Source: Platycnemis pennipes
Lineage: Eukaryota > Arthropoda > Insecta > Odonata > Platycnemididae
Length of the DNA: 64,000 nt
Reading direction: 5' to 3'
Assembly (NCBI GenBank): GCA_933228895.1
Contig: OW121858.1
Span: 31,333,859 to 31,397,858, forward strand
Shown piece by piece: positions 1 to 10,939 of the stretch. Below the pieces are notes generated by a model. The model worked only from the letters and a program-made list of their open reading frames with translations. It searched no databases and was not told where the DNA came from. Position 1 is the stretch's first letter. Each line of letters begins with the position of its first letter. Position numbers and translations under genes: made by a program.

Positions 1-35
1 CGTCACATCTACGGCTCAATAGTACGGTCAGCAGT

Positions 36-1290
36 CTAGTAATAATGGTGTCCGCAGCGACCAGCGTCTTGGCTCGGACAAGGAGTGCCATTACCTCCCG
101 AAGAAACTCTCTTGTCCTTATCGCGAAATTCCTTTTTAAGTATCTGTGAGACAATGTGCATGAAGTGCGCGTAGCAAATATGTATAGGGAGAAAAACGTT
201 CCTCGAAGTTCCACGGTTGGCTACCTCAAACGCGTTATGCAAGTAATTTGGTAGTGTGCATTTACAAAATGACAAAATTATACCGTTTATAATTGCGAAG
301 CTGTAATCGCAGACAATTCCTTTAAATATTTGTGCCCTCTTCCCGAACACTGAAACAACGTAATGATTGAACTTCATGAGGAAGCTCGCGATGGCCGTAG
401 CGTTGTGGCTGTCGGTAACCATTTCCATTATTGGAACGATACAGTTTTTTATGTTGACTACTCCCGCGTAATACAGAACCCTTTTCTTGTAGGAGGGGTA
501 GAGTTTAACAACTGAACCAGTAGCATCGAAATATAGTATCGGTTTACTTCCGTGATCCAAAGATGTAACAAGTTCCACTTGCAGCTGAGAGTAGCAATGC
601 ACGACCATAGGAAATCCCACGAAACGTATGGATTGATCATTATCCTCCTTATACATTTCAACGACATCTAAAAATGGATCACTGAAGTCATTTTGTGCCT
701 TCCCCTCAGACCTTGCTTTTTGTAAAACGTCACATGAATGAATATTTTGAAGGTTTCCTCCCAACACTGCATCCTCGTCCGCTTTGTTAATCGCTAGCTG
801 CCTCACTTTGTACGCAGTACTATTTAACATTTCACGTATTGTTTCTTCCAGTTTCATCCCGCTAAGGGGTCTGGCCAATTTACAACCACCATGATTTTCC
901 TCACCAACGCTGTACACCTTTACCGTTACATGACATTCAGCCACGTCAAAAGGTTTCGTTATCATCAGTGTAAACCTTTTGCACTCCAAGTGCTTGCAAT
1001 AAGCCCTTACACATTCGATGATCTCGTATCAGAGGAACACAAAACCGGTTTACGAGGATGAACTTATCACATATTACCGACGTCCACTTACGAGGAATAA
1101 ATTTACCCCCTACAAATATTTTCCTCCACTCTTCCATTGATATTATAAATATACCTTCTACTGTTCCGCGTGGCTCCCAGGATTTCAGTTTGGAATGTTT
1201 GGGCCTGATATCGGTTTCGTTACATCCACAGTCGTTTTCTTCGTTTACCAACTGCGAGGACATTGTATCCTGCTCCGCGTCCTCCTTCAT
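36..1290 (-). pseudogene. Mutator-like (MULE) transposase remnant
   Basis: Two overlapping minus-strand frames (1290-946 and 989-36) look like one protein split by a frameshift or short intron near position 1030. The second frame continues upstream of its listed start as open sequence to about 1038. It carries features expected of a MULE DDE domain: a first Asp in YFDATG (about residue 155 of the 317-residue frame), a second Asp in VCDYS (about 228), and a Cys/His cluster CYAHFMH (about 272-278). The catalytic Glu expected beyond this is missing, because the frame drifts into unrelated residues and stops at 36. The family would cut and paste its element in the nucleus. No TIRs were located. 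The family call rests on motif spacing recalled from MULE/Phantom proteins, not on a search. Confidence 0.5.
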
Positions 1291-1299
1291 TTCTAAACA

Positions 1300-2330
1300 T
1301 TTTCCCTCGTCTCACGTTTTACATTTCCATCCCGACCGAATGACAAGCCCCCTTCGCCGTTTCTATGTTTTCCACTTCATATTGTGGTCGACGTTGCACC
1401 TGGTGATGTCACGCTCCTTTACCGAAACTGATAGTTTTACAGCTCTTCTCAACTCCTTGTTTCTCCTCCAATACGTGTACAAACATAGTCTATTCTTGGA
1501 ATTATTACTACCTAAGAAAATAAGGGCTGCTTCTCCGAATACTGATTTATCGGAAGCCCCAGTGCAATTGATCTCTCCGAATGTCTACCTTTCGCTGTGA
1601 AGAAATCTGCGATGGCAACAGGATCTAACTTCAATTTTGGAGGCGTGTTAACAGCTCCAGAAAGGCAATATTTATATATGATTTAATACACTAAGTTATG
1701 GTACCCTTTGAGTAACAGCAAAGTCGTTACGTAGCTACCCAAGTTTATAAACGTGCAAAGCAAATCTAATTTGCTGTTCAATGGTTTACAATTAACCAAT
1801 GTTTTGCTAACAACTGTGGGTTAGTGGGAAATGGGAAGGTTCCACACCTTATGCAAAACTGTGTTAGTCACACATGCAATAGGGAAGTCATACCATGCAG
1901 GGTAAACTGGGATTCAAGATGAATTCTCTAGATAAAAACTAGGATATGGAAACAAATACTGTAACTTATGCTTATGGAAGACCAGCTTGTGCAAGGGATG
2001 ACCAAGGAAATCTTGAACACTAGTGTAATTCTTCTAGGTTACAGCTTGTCGTGCCAAGCGAAGTCACAAACTCGGAGACAAGTCCACTCAGAGTAGACAC
2101 CTCGAAGACACTGACTTCGTCAAGCAGCAGTGGACCAATAAGATTCCGCGTAGATAACCGAATCCCTCCAACGGCTTTTCTCCCACCGTCGGTGACAAAG
2201 AGTTCCCGCTTTTACGGTGACGTCAATATGCTCTGTTTTCTTAATTATTTACCATTAACAAAAGGAAAGCCTAGTTCTTACTTCATAATCACACCTTATA
2301 ACATGAGTCACATTTATACTCCATAGAATA
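1300..2330. other. Spacer, no recognised gene
   Basis: A+T-rich sequence. A short plus-strand open stretch at 2051-2326, rich in Ser and Thr, follows a possible splice acceptor (TTCTTCTAG, ending at 2038) and could be an exon, but no family is recognised. Open frames at 1058-1600 lie opposite the transposase remnant and are treated as shadows. Confidence 0.3.
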
Positions 2331-2505
2331 AGCAGAGTATTTTTCTGCCTCTAGTTACCGGTGGTGCCGCACGGCCTGCCACATTGCCCGGTACCGTTCC
2401 TTTGATCCGAAGCGCCAATTGAGCGGGTGATGAAATCCCCTCCCCCTATTTGGCAAGACCCCGTATGCATCATCAGGAAAAAACCTGTCAGATACGTCGA
2501 GAAAG

Positions 2506-3395
2506 ATGGCGAGTGGTCCTGTGCTGGTAAGTGTTAAGGCCGCCTTACACGATACAATTTTTGTACAATTTCTTGTGCAAACGCTTGTGTGAGAAAATTG
2601 TACAAACGCTAGTGCGATTGTCTGAATGACTGAACGAGAAATATAACCTGTTGTAATTCAATTAAGACAAACACAATTTCGTTCAGTTTATACCAGCGTT
2701 TTGTACAAAAAATTGCACAAAAATTTGTATTGTGTAAAGCGGCCTTTAAACGTTGTCCATAACGTTTCAGTGAAACTGTATTCGGCTGAAGAGTTAATTT
2801 CACTTGCTGGAAATAATATTTCTTTATAGCCTGAGATTTTTGGCCATGCCATCCTAGGAGATAGTTTGGCGGTGCGGTTGGCCCTCAGGCTCGGCTACCA
2901 CCTGCACTCACGTACGGTAATAATGCATTCCTTGCTAAACCGCGATTCATAAATATAGGTGTGTATTATAGTTTAACATTGCGATTCTCTCCGTAGATTC
3001 TCACCGACGACGCATTGCCGGAGCGGTCTTTTCAGGGGCGTCCCTTGCGGAGATTATGAGGGAGGTGAAGGTCATGCCGACGATGAGGAACAGGAAAGTG
3101 TTGCTCATCGTCGGCAGCAATGATCTTAGGAAAGTGAGTACTGACTTCATAATATTATTTGCAGCAATAATGTTACATTTTGAAGTGCATCCATTGTATC
3201 GTACCGTTTCCACCGATCAGAGGACGCCTCTCAAAATGATGAGGCAAGTTATGTTCAGCATATTGGGGATCCTTTTAATACGGGGCTGCAAGGTGGTGGT
3301 CCTCGAGACCCTACCTGCCCCCCGTCTCGTTGCCACCCCCGAGGGAAGGCGCCGGTGGGGATCGTGGGTGACGTGGCTTAGGGGGTGGCATAAGG
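2506..3395 (+). CDS. SGNH/GDSL-hydrolase-like gene, partial (four exons)
   Basis: Four exons with GT-AG borders join in one frame: 2506-2526 (starts ATG, donor gtaagt), 2830-2911, 2997-3133 and 3221-3395 (donor gtgagt). The product has the SGNH blocks in order: a GDSL motif in LGDSLAVRL (block I, nucleophile Ser), FSGASL (block II, Gly) and VGSNDL (block III, GxND), then a hydrophobic helix and a beta-strand ending in ETLPAPRL. The catalytic Asp-x-x-His block V should lie in a later exon that I could not find. SGNH enzymes are esterases or lipases, but activity here is unproven. The intron at 3134-3220 is 87 bp, a multiple of three, so the ORF reads through it. The third and fourth exons recur at 13.7-14.1 kb, suggesting a repeated gene or an element cargo gene. 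The exon chain is inferred from phases. Confidence 0.55.
2538..2745. mobile_element. MITE with TTAA flanks in the first SGNH intron
   Basis: A 208-bp non-coding element with near-perfect terminal inverted repeats. The left end begins GGCCGCCTTACACGATACAA and the right end is the inverse (TTGTATTGTGTAAAGCGGCC plus one T). It is flanked by TTAA at 2534-2537 and 2746-2749. It sits 8 bp after the splice donor at 2527. Related ends occur at 45962 and 46728. TTAA target sites fit Kolobok- or piggyBac-type transposases; the superfamily is not resolved. Confidence 0.7.
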
Positions 3396-3945
3396 GTGAG
3401 TATTTGCATCAGTACGGAAGTCATTAGTTAATATATATATATATTATTTTTTACTCAATGTTAAATATGAGTGCACTTAAGTACATTCTTTTTTATTATT
3501 GTTTATCCATATCACGCACTGTATAGTTAGCCCCTTGCCTGCCCATCTAAAATTATTAAGAATGGGTACTGCAATACAGGTATTGTTAATCTGGGGCTCG
3601 TATATTCCATTGATTCATATAAATTGTGAAACAAAAGTTTGTAAGTGATACATTATTATTTTAAGTTTTGAGCTGCAAATCGTTATAAGAAGAATCAAAA
3701 CGAAATGAAGTAGCATAAATGCCTACGCTTATATCAAACATACCACGACGTTTACCTATTATAGGTTTTAGGCTTGAGCTGTGAATTTATTCATTAGGAT
3801 TGGTTTCGAAACATGGGATATGCGATTAGGGAATGATTAAATTAATTGTAAATGCTTTGTTACCGCATACTATTACGGGTCATTCCATGTGAAATCAACC
3901 ACAAAAAGTAGCTTTCGCCTCCCACAGACTTTGATTTTGACGACA
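2929..3945 (+). repeat. Dispersed repeat SG, copy 1
   Basis: About 1 kb that matches 13706-14682 in the same orientation. It starts at ATTCCTTGCTAAACCGCG and runs through two SGNH-like exons, a T/A-rich tract and the segment ending near GATTTTGACGAC. A (TA)n run at about 3430 differs in length between the copies. Confidence 0.75.
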
Positions 3946-4175
3946 CCCCAAGCAGCATCAGATGTCAGTTTTATATCACTTCGATGTCTATTTGATATCA
4001 CCAATGTCACTTTTAGATCGGGCGAGTTTGCCGACATAAAACTGACGTATATTTGATATCTTTTCACAGCGTAAAATTGATATCGTTGGATGTATCTGAG
4101 TGATATTAAATAGATATAGTGGTCTGATGAAAAAATGATATCAGTGGAGCGGACGAATAAAGGATATAAAAATGA
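3945..4175. repeat. Array of degenerate GATATC/TTTTATATC-like motifs
   Basis: Short motifs built on GATATC, TTTGATATC and TGTCA..TTTTA recur here. A similar array lies at 7560-7740, with TATCGGCA variants. The paired arrays could be subterminal repeats of an element spanning about 3.95-7.75 kb. No clean terminal repeat or target-site duplication was found, so this stays tentative. Confidence 0.35.
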
Positions 4176-4283
4176 CATCAGGCCTATAGAAAACAGTTAG
4201 TATAGTTTAAGGATAGTTTTCTTCCTAAATGACTCATATGACCTTGGGGTGAGTATGTCAATGATTTGCCATGCATTCTCCTC

Positions 4284-5022
4284 TTACACTATTTCAAGCG
4301 GCGCCGTATAGGATACACTAGTTGGTATATAAATTTCTATGGAAATGCCTCCACAAATTGCTTTTGATAGGAGGCATGTCACTTTGAGTCTCACTAAATA
4401 TTTACACGAGTAGGTATCGGGCCAAAAATATCCAGAACTCAAGTGTTGAGAAGTGATTTTTGGATAGCAATTGTTTGCGATCCACTGTCTATAAATAGTA
4501 AAAAATTTCCATAACTCAGGCATAATGCATCCTCTTTGTAATTCCTATGGTAATACTTCCACAAACGGTCAATACAAGGATCCATACCAATCTTAACTTT
4601 TTCTTAACATTTATTTGTAAAGAAATATCATGAACAGTGTCCAGACATGGTGTTCGAGAAATTATTGGATGGCAATGGAACAGTCGATTTAGTTCATTGT
4701 TGGCAATCAGTGTTAGACAATAACAGGATATTAGCCGAAATTTATTATGTATATATCATAAGATTCGTCGGCGCAGTCGGCAAACATTTGTCTTTCCTAA
4801 CTTCTTTACTCAACGAATTGAACGGACACTGGTCACGCTAATTCTTCATTAATGATACTTTCAATCCTATATATTTTCTCACGTTTAATTTTATTTTCAT
4901 CCTTCCCATTAGTAATAAGAATAGTTTTCCGGACACCATATACATCCCCCAACAACTATAGTGACTGAGTACTTGTGATTTGTTTCTACTCCCGCCGATT
5001 CCATTCAAATAATCGATTATTA
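4284..5022. repeat. 740-bp dispersed repeat R740, copy 1
   Basis: Nearly the same sequence occurs at 8578-9322 in the same orientation, from ACTATTT(C/A)AAGCGGCGCC to AAATAATCGATTATTA. Both copies hold a minus-strand 79-codon open frame, but no protein family is recognised and coding is doubtful. No inverted ends are seen. Confidence 0.75.
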
Positions 5023-6657
5023 AAGTTTCTGGTTTACTATCGACATTTCCGACGAGCGTTCTACTATCGATGCCATAATCGATTATGTTTTCCCATCACC
5101 GCACGTGCTTAGAAGTTTAGTTGTCGCCTTGTGTCCTGCCTTAATAGTGCTAGCCAGCCCTTTTCAAATTACGAACAACACCGTGAGACAACGTCTCACT
5201 CACGAGGAGAGAAGTACGTTTTGATCATCTTTTCGAGCAGCAGCTGCAATCTTCGGATCCCAAGGTAAGCTATGAAAGTTTTACCCTGAAAACTTGATCG
5301 CTGGCCTTACGTGATCGATTGCCAATCTTGAATTTTCATGTATTTCAATCTCAATATCCCTCATTTCTTTTAATTTTCATTATTATTGTTGTGTAAAAGG
5401 AGGATGTAGGTTCCTATTATTTATATAGTGGGCATGACTCATGAATGTTATTCTTTCAATATTGTTATTTATCTTGTAAGTGTTTTATCAATTGCTGAAA
5501 TACGTTAGGAATAATTGTCAAGCAAGCTATTATCATTGAATATTTTAGTTTCTCGTTCATTATCACGTAAAAATATATTTGACGAAGCAGGCCGACGTAT
5601 TAAAATGTAGTATTTAAAGCATGTATATAAGTTGCCATGTGCCTTTATAGATTAGCCATTTGAAAGGATGAAAAGTGCCTTTATAACGCAAAATAACTCC
5701 ACTGAAGTATTTTACGTGAATCACAAAATTGATATCACTATAAATAGTTCTACTCTCGAAAATTTGCATTTGAGCTGCATTGCCCTTGACAAATTCTTTT
5801 TGATATCCTCGCTGGCTGTGACATTAATTTTCAGACCCTTATTTAATGTAATGTCGTAGAGATGTAAACTGGGTCACGGTTTCTGCCTCGTCTTATTTGA
5901 ATCTTCATATTTCTAAATGTTCCACTTTATATGGCTTATTTTTGTGTGTGCATATAATTGCCTTGGGAGTAAAGGATATATCGTTTGTTTACGGTAGTAG
6001 TTGAAAGTTTTTCTATCAGTTCGGAGAAGTGTACCGTCAGTAGTTGAAAAATGTGGCGAAATAATCTGTTTATCAGTAATCCCATTTTGGAACACTTTAC
6101 AAATCCCCTTCCACAGAAAATAGTATGACTTTCCTTAGGATACTTCAGTTTAATTCTTTGTAAGGTAGGAGTCTCAAAAGCTTAACTTTAAATAAAATAG
6201 CTTGTTTCTAAAAAAAGTGGCTTATTAACATTGTGTATGGCATAGCAGTGGATTAATCTGTTCAGTTCTGGAGCACCCCATATGAAAAAAATAACCAGTG
6301 AGAAATATATAGTTATTTCTGTCAATTCTAGCTTGATTGTGCGGTTTCAGCTATCATGTTCGGCATTTGCAGCAAATCAAAAAAATCCTTCAGCATAACT
6401 GGGCTAGTTATTTTATTGCTAGTGTTATTTCAAATTTTCTCCCTGTGGCATTATAGGTTTTCCAAAATGTTTCTACATACATCTATTTAATATAGTAGCC
6501 CTATAACCTGGATGAGCATAATTGATCTAGTATTATAACCTTCATGTCCATTAGATCTAAGTAGTCAATCAAGCTAATCCTCGCTGTCTCTCCTCTTTTC
6601 ACCCCTTTGTAAACACTCTTGGTAGTCCATACTCATTGATCTATATCTTCCTACCAG
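5023..6657. other. Spacer with a possible 5' exon
   Basis: Mostly A+T-rich. A splice-donor-like CCCAAG|GTAAGC at about 5263 follows open sequence from about 5160, which may be an upstream or untranslated exon of the gene that ends at 6770. A 63-codon open frame at 5668 has no recognised homologue. No TE protein was seen. Confidence 0.25.
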
Positions 6658-6770
6658 GTGCAGTGAGGAAAAATGTTCCTGGAGCCACAGACAGCGACAT
6701 TAGGGCCAAGGTCAGCCGGTATCTTGCCTGCGCAAACGATCGTCAAGGGGGGAGGAAGGAAAGAGATTAA
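6658..6770 (+). CDS. Last exon of a DUF4806-type protein
   Basis: An acceptor (TTCCTACCAG) at 6648-6657 opens a short exon in phase 1, ending at TAA 6768-6770. A polyadenylation signal AATAAA follows at 6876-6881. The peptide begins GAVRKNVPGATDSDI and goes on to a basic Arg/Lys tail. This is the usual C-terminus of DUF4806 proteins (AVRxxxPxAT followed by an amphipathic helix). The gene at 34581-37798 lacks exactly this exon and its last intact exon also ends in phase 1, which supports the assignment. The upstream exons of this copy were not identified. Function of DUF4806 is unknown; many insect copies appear to be TE-linked. Confidence 0.55.
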
Positions 6771-6779
6771 AGCAAGATG

Positions 6780-7560
6780 TGCTGATTAGTAGGATTAGGT
6801 TTACCTTGCTACCAATCATTTATATTGGTATCATGAATTCAGTAATCCATTGTTAATAATTGATTTCGAGTGTGAAATAAAGCCCGTTTTGCTATTCTTT
6901 TTTTATCAAATTCTTTTGAATTATTTGATTAATCCAAAGAGACTCCTTCCACTTAGCTCTAATGGTATTGAAGCTTAGCTCATGCTTTCATGACTTAAAA
7001 ATGTATTAGGCTCTTTGAAATTGCATAGTTTAGGATTTTATAAAATGCTTCTCATTTGATCTGTTTGCTAAAGAGTTAAATTTTGTGTGCACCTAAGTCA
7101 TAACAACACTCTAGTAAGTTCAATTTTACTATAGCTATCAACATTCTATTGTGCTCATGATCTTAAGTGTGTAATCATCCTTGCATTGGTAGACTGAAAT
7201 AAGCCTTTCTACTCTATGACTTACCAATTGCATTACTCCTTTCACCTATTGTTTAAAATACCAATTTTAAATTTTAGAGGATAAATGTTTTTATAGCAAT
7301 TTGTTACCTTATGTTTTTCTACCATTGGCATTAGTTTCCATTTCATTTTTGGACCAGTACCAAATTCAGCAAACCACTTCTACAATTTCAAAATAACGAA
7401 TATAGTTTGTCAAACGGCACAATGCAGAGTATTGCCATAAATGTGTCCCTATGTACTAGGAAGTAAATATTATTCATCTGATATTGTGTAGCCACTGGTC
7501 TTTAAAATTTGATTACATTTACCATCAACATAATTCCTAAAGGATGTAATTTTTAAATCA
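6780..7560. other. A+T-rich spacer after the DUF4806 exon
   Basis: Contains the poly(A) signal at 6876 and no open frame or repeat that I recognise. Confidence 0.4.
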
Positions 7561-7943
7561 AATATATATCAATATGTCATCGGCAACAAATCTCATTTTT
7601 ATGTCTTGTTATAGTCGGGAAAGATATCCTTTTTACCTCAGATTTATATCGATTTGACATCGGCAGAAAATGTCACTTTTATATCGGCAAATGTTATCAT
7701 TTTTGACCAATAACCGACATTGGCAGCTGATATCGTAAAACCATTGCAGTTCCATTGAATGGTAAATATCATAAAAGGTAAAAGGATAACATTAAAAACT
7801 TAAAATCGTCCTGACAATAAGGTGGTCAGCGCCGTATCCGGTTTCTTCTGCCTGTAGGTTTTGCGAAACCTTCGCTCTCGGAGAGACTTTCGTCTTCCTC
7901 CATCGATTCCGGACGGCTTACATTCAGTCCAGATGATGATTCA

Positions 7944-8575
7944 GGGTGCGTCGACGACTAAGGTCATTAGCACCACGCGCAATCTAATATCATCATAATA
8001 TTTTTTCCCAAATTTAATATGACAACAGTTGTATATTTACAATGAATATATAACAATGAATAGAAAAATTTTATACATTATATTGAGTTAAAAAGGTCAG
8101 TTTGTCTAAGGAAAGTTGTAACACGGCTTAGGCGATCACGATCATCGCCTAGAACGTATTCTAGGCCTCCCCTGATGCCTAGCCTATTGCGTATAAGCCG
8201 GTACTTGTCACACTCCGTCAGGAGGTGTCGCACAGTAAGAGGGCAGTCACAGTCTCCGCATCGAGGTGGGGTCTTCTCTGCAGTGAAGAGGTGTGAGTGG
8301 GTCAGGGCGCAGTGGCCGATTCTCAGCCTAGCAATGATGACCTCCTCCCTACGACTCCTCCCTACGACTCCTCCCTACAGAAGTGGGCCACACAGAGGTT
8401 CTCTATAGTTCTCCATACGTCACTCCACTGCCGTAGGACTATTCTACGTAAGACAGTCTGTATGTCCTGATAGGGTACCAGTGCCGAATCCTGCTCCGGC
8501 AGCATGAGTGCCGCTTTTGCAGCTGCATCTGCCTTTTCATTTCCCGCTATTCCCACGTGCTTTTCCCCCGCTATT
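7944..8575 (-). pseudogene. LINE 3' end: RNase H C-terminus and 3' UTR
   Basis: On the minus strand, from 8556 downward, the frame reads the end of a LINE RNase H domain (GIAGNEKADAAAKAAL, the last catalytic region), then a Cys/His-rich tail homologous to that of the LINE at 22673-26368, with a small duplication (CTACGACTCCTCC repeats) near 8345-8375 that breaks the frame. The 3' UTR ends with the family motif (plus-strand GGGTGCGTCGACGAC..) at 7944-7974. It is cut at about 8575 by repeat R740. It belongs with the 5' part of a LINE at 9.33-10.93 kb. Confidence 0.75.
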
Positions 8576-8577
8576 CC

Positions 8578-9322
8578 TCATATACTATTTAAAGCGGCGC
8601 CGTCGGATACACTAGTTGATTTATAAATTTCTATGGAAATGCCTCCGCAAAAACCTTTTGATAGGAGGCATGTCACTTTGAGTCTCACTAAATATTTACA
8701 CGAGTGGGTATCGGGCCAAAAATATCCAGAAATCAAGTGTTGAGAAGTGATTTTTGGATAGCAATTGTTTGCGATCCACTGTCTATAAATAGTAAAAAAT
8801 TTCCATAACTCAGGCATAATGCAACCTCTTTGTAATTCCTATGGTAATACTTCCACAAACGGTCAATACAAGGATCCATACCAATCTTAACTATTTCTTA
8901 ACATTTATTTGTAAAGAAATATCATGAACACTGTCCAGGGATCCATGGTGTTCGAGAAATTATTGGATGGCAATTGAACAGTCGATTCAGTTCATTGTTG
9001 GCAATCATAGTGTTACACAATAACAGGATATTAGCCGAAATTTATTATGTATATATCATAAGATTCGTCGGCGCAGTCGGCAAACATTTGTCTTTCCTAA
9101 CTTCTTTACTCAAGGAATGGAACGGACACTGGTCACGCTAATTCTTTATTAATGATACTTTTAATCCTATATATTTTCTCACGTTTAATTTTATTTTCAT
9201 CCTTCCCATTAGTAATAAGAATAGTTTTACGGACACCATATACATCCCCCAACAACTATAGTGTCTGAGTACTTGTGATTTGTTTCTACTCCCGCCGATT
9301 CCATTCAAATAATCGATTATTA
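8578..9322. repeat. 740-bp dispersed repeat R740, copy 2
   Basis: Second copy of the repeat at 4284-5022. It lies between the 3' end (7.94-8.58 kb) and the 5' part (9.33-10.93 kb) of same-strand LINE sequence, so it marks the breakpoint of a LINE that has lost its middle. Confidence 0.75.
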
Positions 9323-9397
9323 CTATGGAGACTATGGTTTTAGGTGGGTTCTTTTGGGGAGAGCCCACACTTGTGTCATTCGTCTTGTTTGCCGGTT

Positions 9398-10336
9398 CTA
9401 GGCCTTGGACGATTCTTTTTCTGGGGCATTTGGTTTCTTTATTTCTTTGGGATCTGTTTGGATAGCAACGCTAACCTTTGGGACTTGCATTGTCGTGGCA
9501 ACTCCGACAAAAGATTTAGAAAATGTAGGGGCGACCGTGGCCCTATACTTTTTCCGCGCCTCTAAGTACGTAATTTTTTCCACGGTTTTTAGTTCCATGA
9601 CCTTCCTTTCTTCGATTTGCTTAGGGCACTTGCGAGAGTGCACTGGGTGTGCGCCCTCGCAATTGACGCACTGTGGATCTTTTGTGCACTCAGCACCATC
9701 ATGCGCGTCCAGGCCGCAGCGCGGGCAGGTGGCCTTGCCTTCACATCGCGTGGCGATGTGGCCGAAGCGCTGGCACTGGAAGCAGCGCATGGGTGCCGGT
9801 ATAAATGATCGGTCCGGGACAGATTCGTACCCTATAAAGACCTTGTCGGGGAGCCTATCGAATGAGAAAGTGAGAACGACAGATGTTGTGTCGATCACTT
9901 TCCCATTACGCTTCGTGGTGAGTCGACGAGCATCAGTCACACCTTGAGGAGCCAACTCTCTTCTGATCTCGTCGACATCAACGTTAAGTAGATCGTAATG
10001 CGTGATAACCCCCCGACTGCTGTTTTGAGTGCGGTGCACCTCAACCGAGACTGGGATGTCATGAAGCATTTTCAGTTTCAGAAGCCTTTCACTCTGTGCG
10101 GTGCTGCAGGTTTCAATCAGCAGTGAACCGTCTCGTAATTTCTTGGAAGATCTAAGTTTTCCAGTGATCGAGGCAGACAAAACTTTCCTAATCAGGAAGG
10201 GAGATACCTTAGTCAAGGTCTCTCCTTCTTTCTGAAATTTCATCAAAAGGTAGCGCTTACAAGCTGTTACTATCAATTCTCGCCCACCCGTGTCCGGGCG
10301 GGGTTTTTTAAGTGGTGGAGGTTTAGTTCCATCCAT
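9398..10336 (-). pseudogene. LINE ORF1 (gag-like, three zinc knuckles), truncated
   Basis: ATG at 10336 opens 312 codons closely related to ORF1 at 26447-27658. It has an N-terminal region with the block KVSPFLIRKVL, then three consecutive zinc knuckles: CFQCQRFGHIATRC, CPRCGLDAHDGAEC and CVNCEGAHPVHSRKC. ORF1 proteins of this kind bind LINE RNA in the ribonucleoprotein. The frame stops early, about 90 codons short of the complete copy, and ORF2 is absent because the element breaks off at about 9330 against repeat R740. The element is therefore dead. Confidence 0.85.
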
Positions 10337-10932
10337 CCTTTGAGATGTTCATCACCCGGGCTCCCCACCCACCATGTAGCCACAAATTTGGGACGCCGCA
10401 CCGCAAACCGGTGCGGTCGCCAGGGCTACCCGAGGGGATATAGCACCCTAGAGGTGGTTGTCTGTTTCGGGTTGGGTCTTTAATGCACGGGCCCACCAAA
10501 CCCGTACATCTCCGACCGCCCTACGCAGACCCCCACCTCCCTGGCACTCGCCACCGTTAAGCAATACGCCACGGAAGCCGATTGACCGGGAGTGGTTAGC
10601 TCCCGGCCGCCCGTTTACAGCGAAACCGGGGCCAAAGAGGGGTATTGGCCCCCAGTCCATACCGGGCATCCGACACCCGGCTGGGAGCCACGGACCTCAC
10701 CCTCCAGGATCCCCTTCTCCTCCTTACGGGTCTCCGCACACGGCAACCATGCGGGTGGATCGCAGGCCGGGTGGTATGGCCGCATACAGACAGTTGACCC
10801 ACAAGACTGTCCGGGCTCAACCCTTGTTGGCTCTGGGTTTGTTTTCGGGGTTGTCTCCCCGCCCTTTTAGTCGCCTCTTACGACAAGCAGGGTTTCTGCG
10901 GGAGTATTCTCAATCCCCCTACCCTCAGGGGT
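10337..10932 (-). promoter_or_regulatory. LINE 5' UTR, copy 1
   Basis: About 600 bp, G+C-rich, matching 27659-28258 in the same position relative to ORF1. The presumed 5' terminus, at the high-coordinate end, reads (minus) CCCTGAGGGTAGGGGGATTG and is followed by GTCGTAAGAGGCGACTAAAA. Such LINEs carry an internal promoter here. Plus-strand open frames in this stretch are shadows. Confidence 0.65.
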
Positions 10933-10939
10933 CTGAGAG

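Noticed and set aside
1058..1600. 180-codon plus-strand open frame
   Set aside because: Lies largely opposite the minus-strand MULE frame and reads as low-information hydrophobic/Ser-rich sequence; treated as a shadow.
4284..4523. 79-codon minus-strand ORF conserved at 8578-8817
   Set aside because: Conservation is explained by the whole 740-bp repeat being duplicated; no domain, and substitutions do not favour silent positions by eye.
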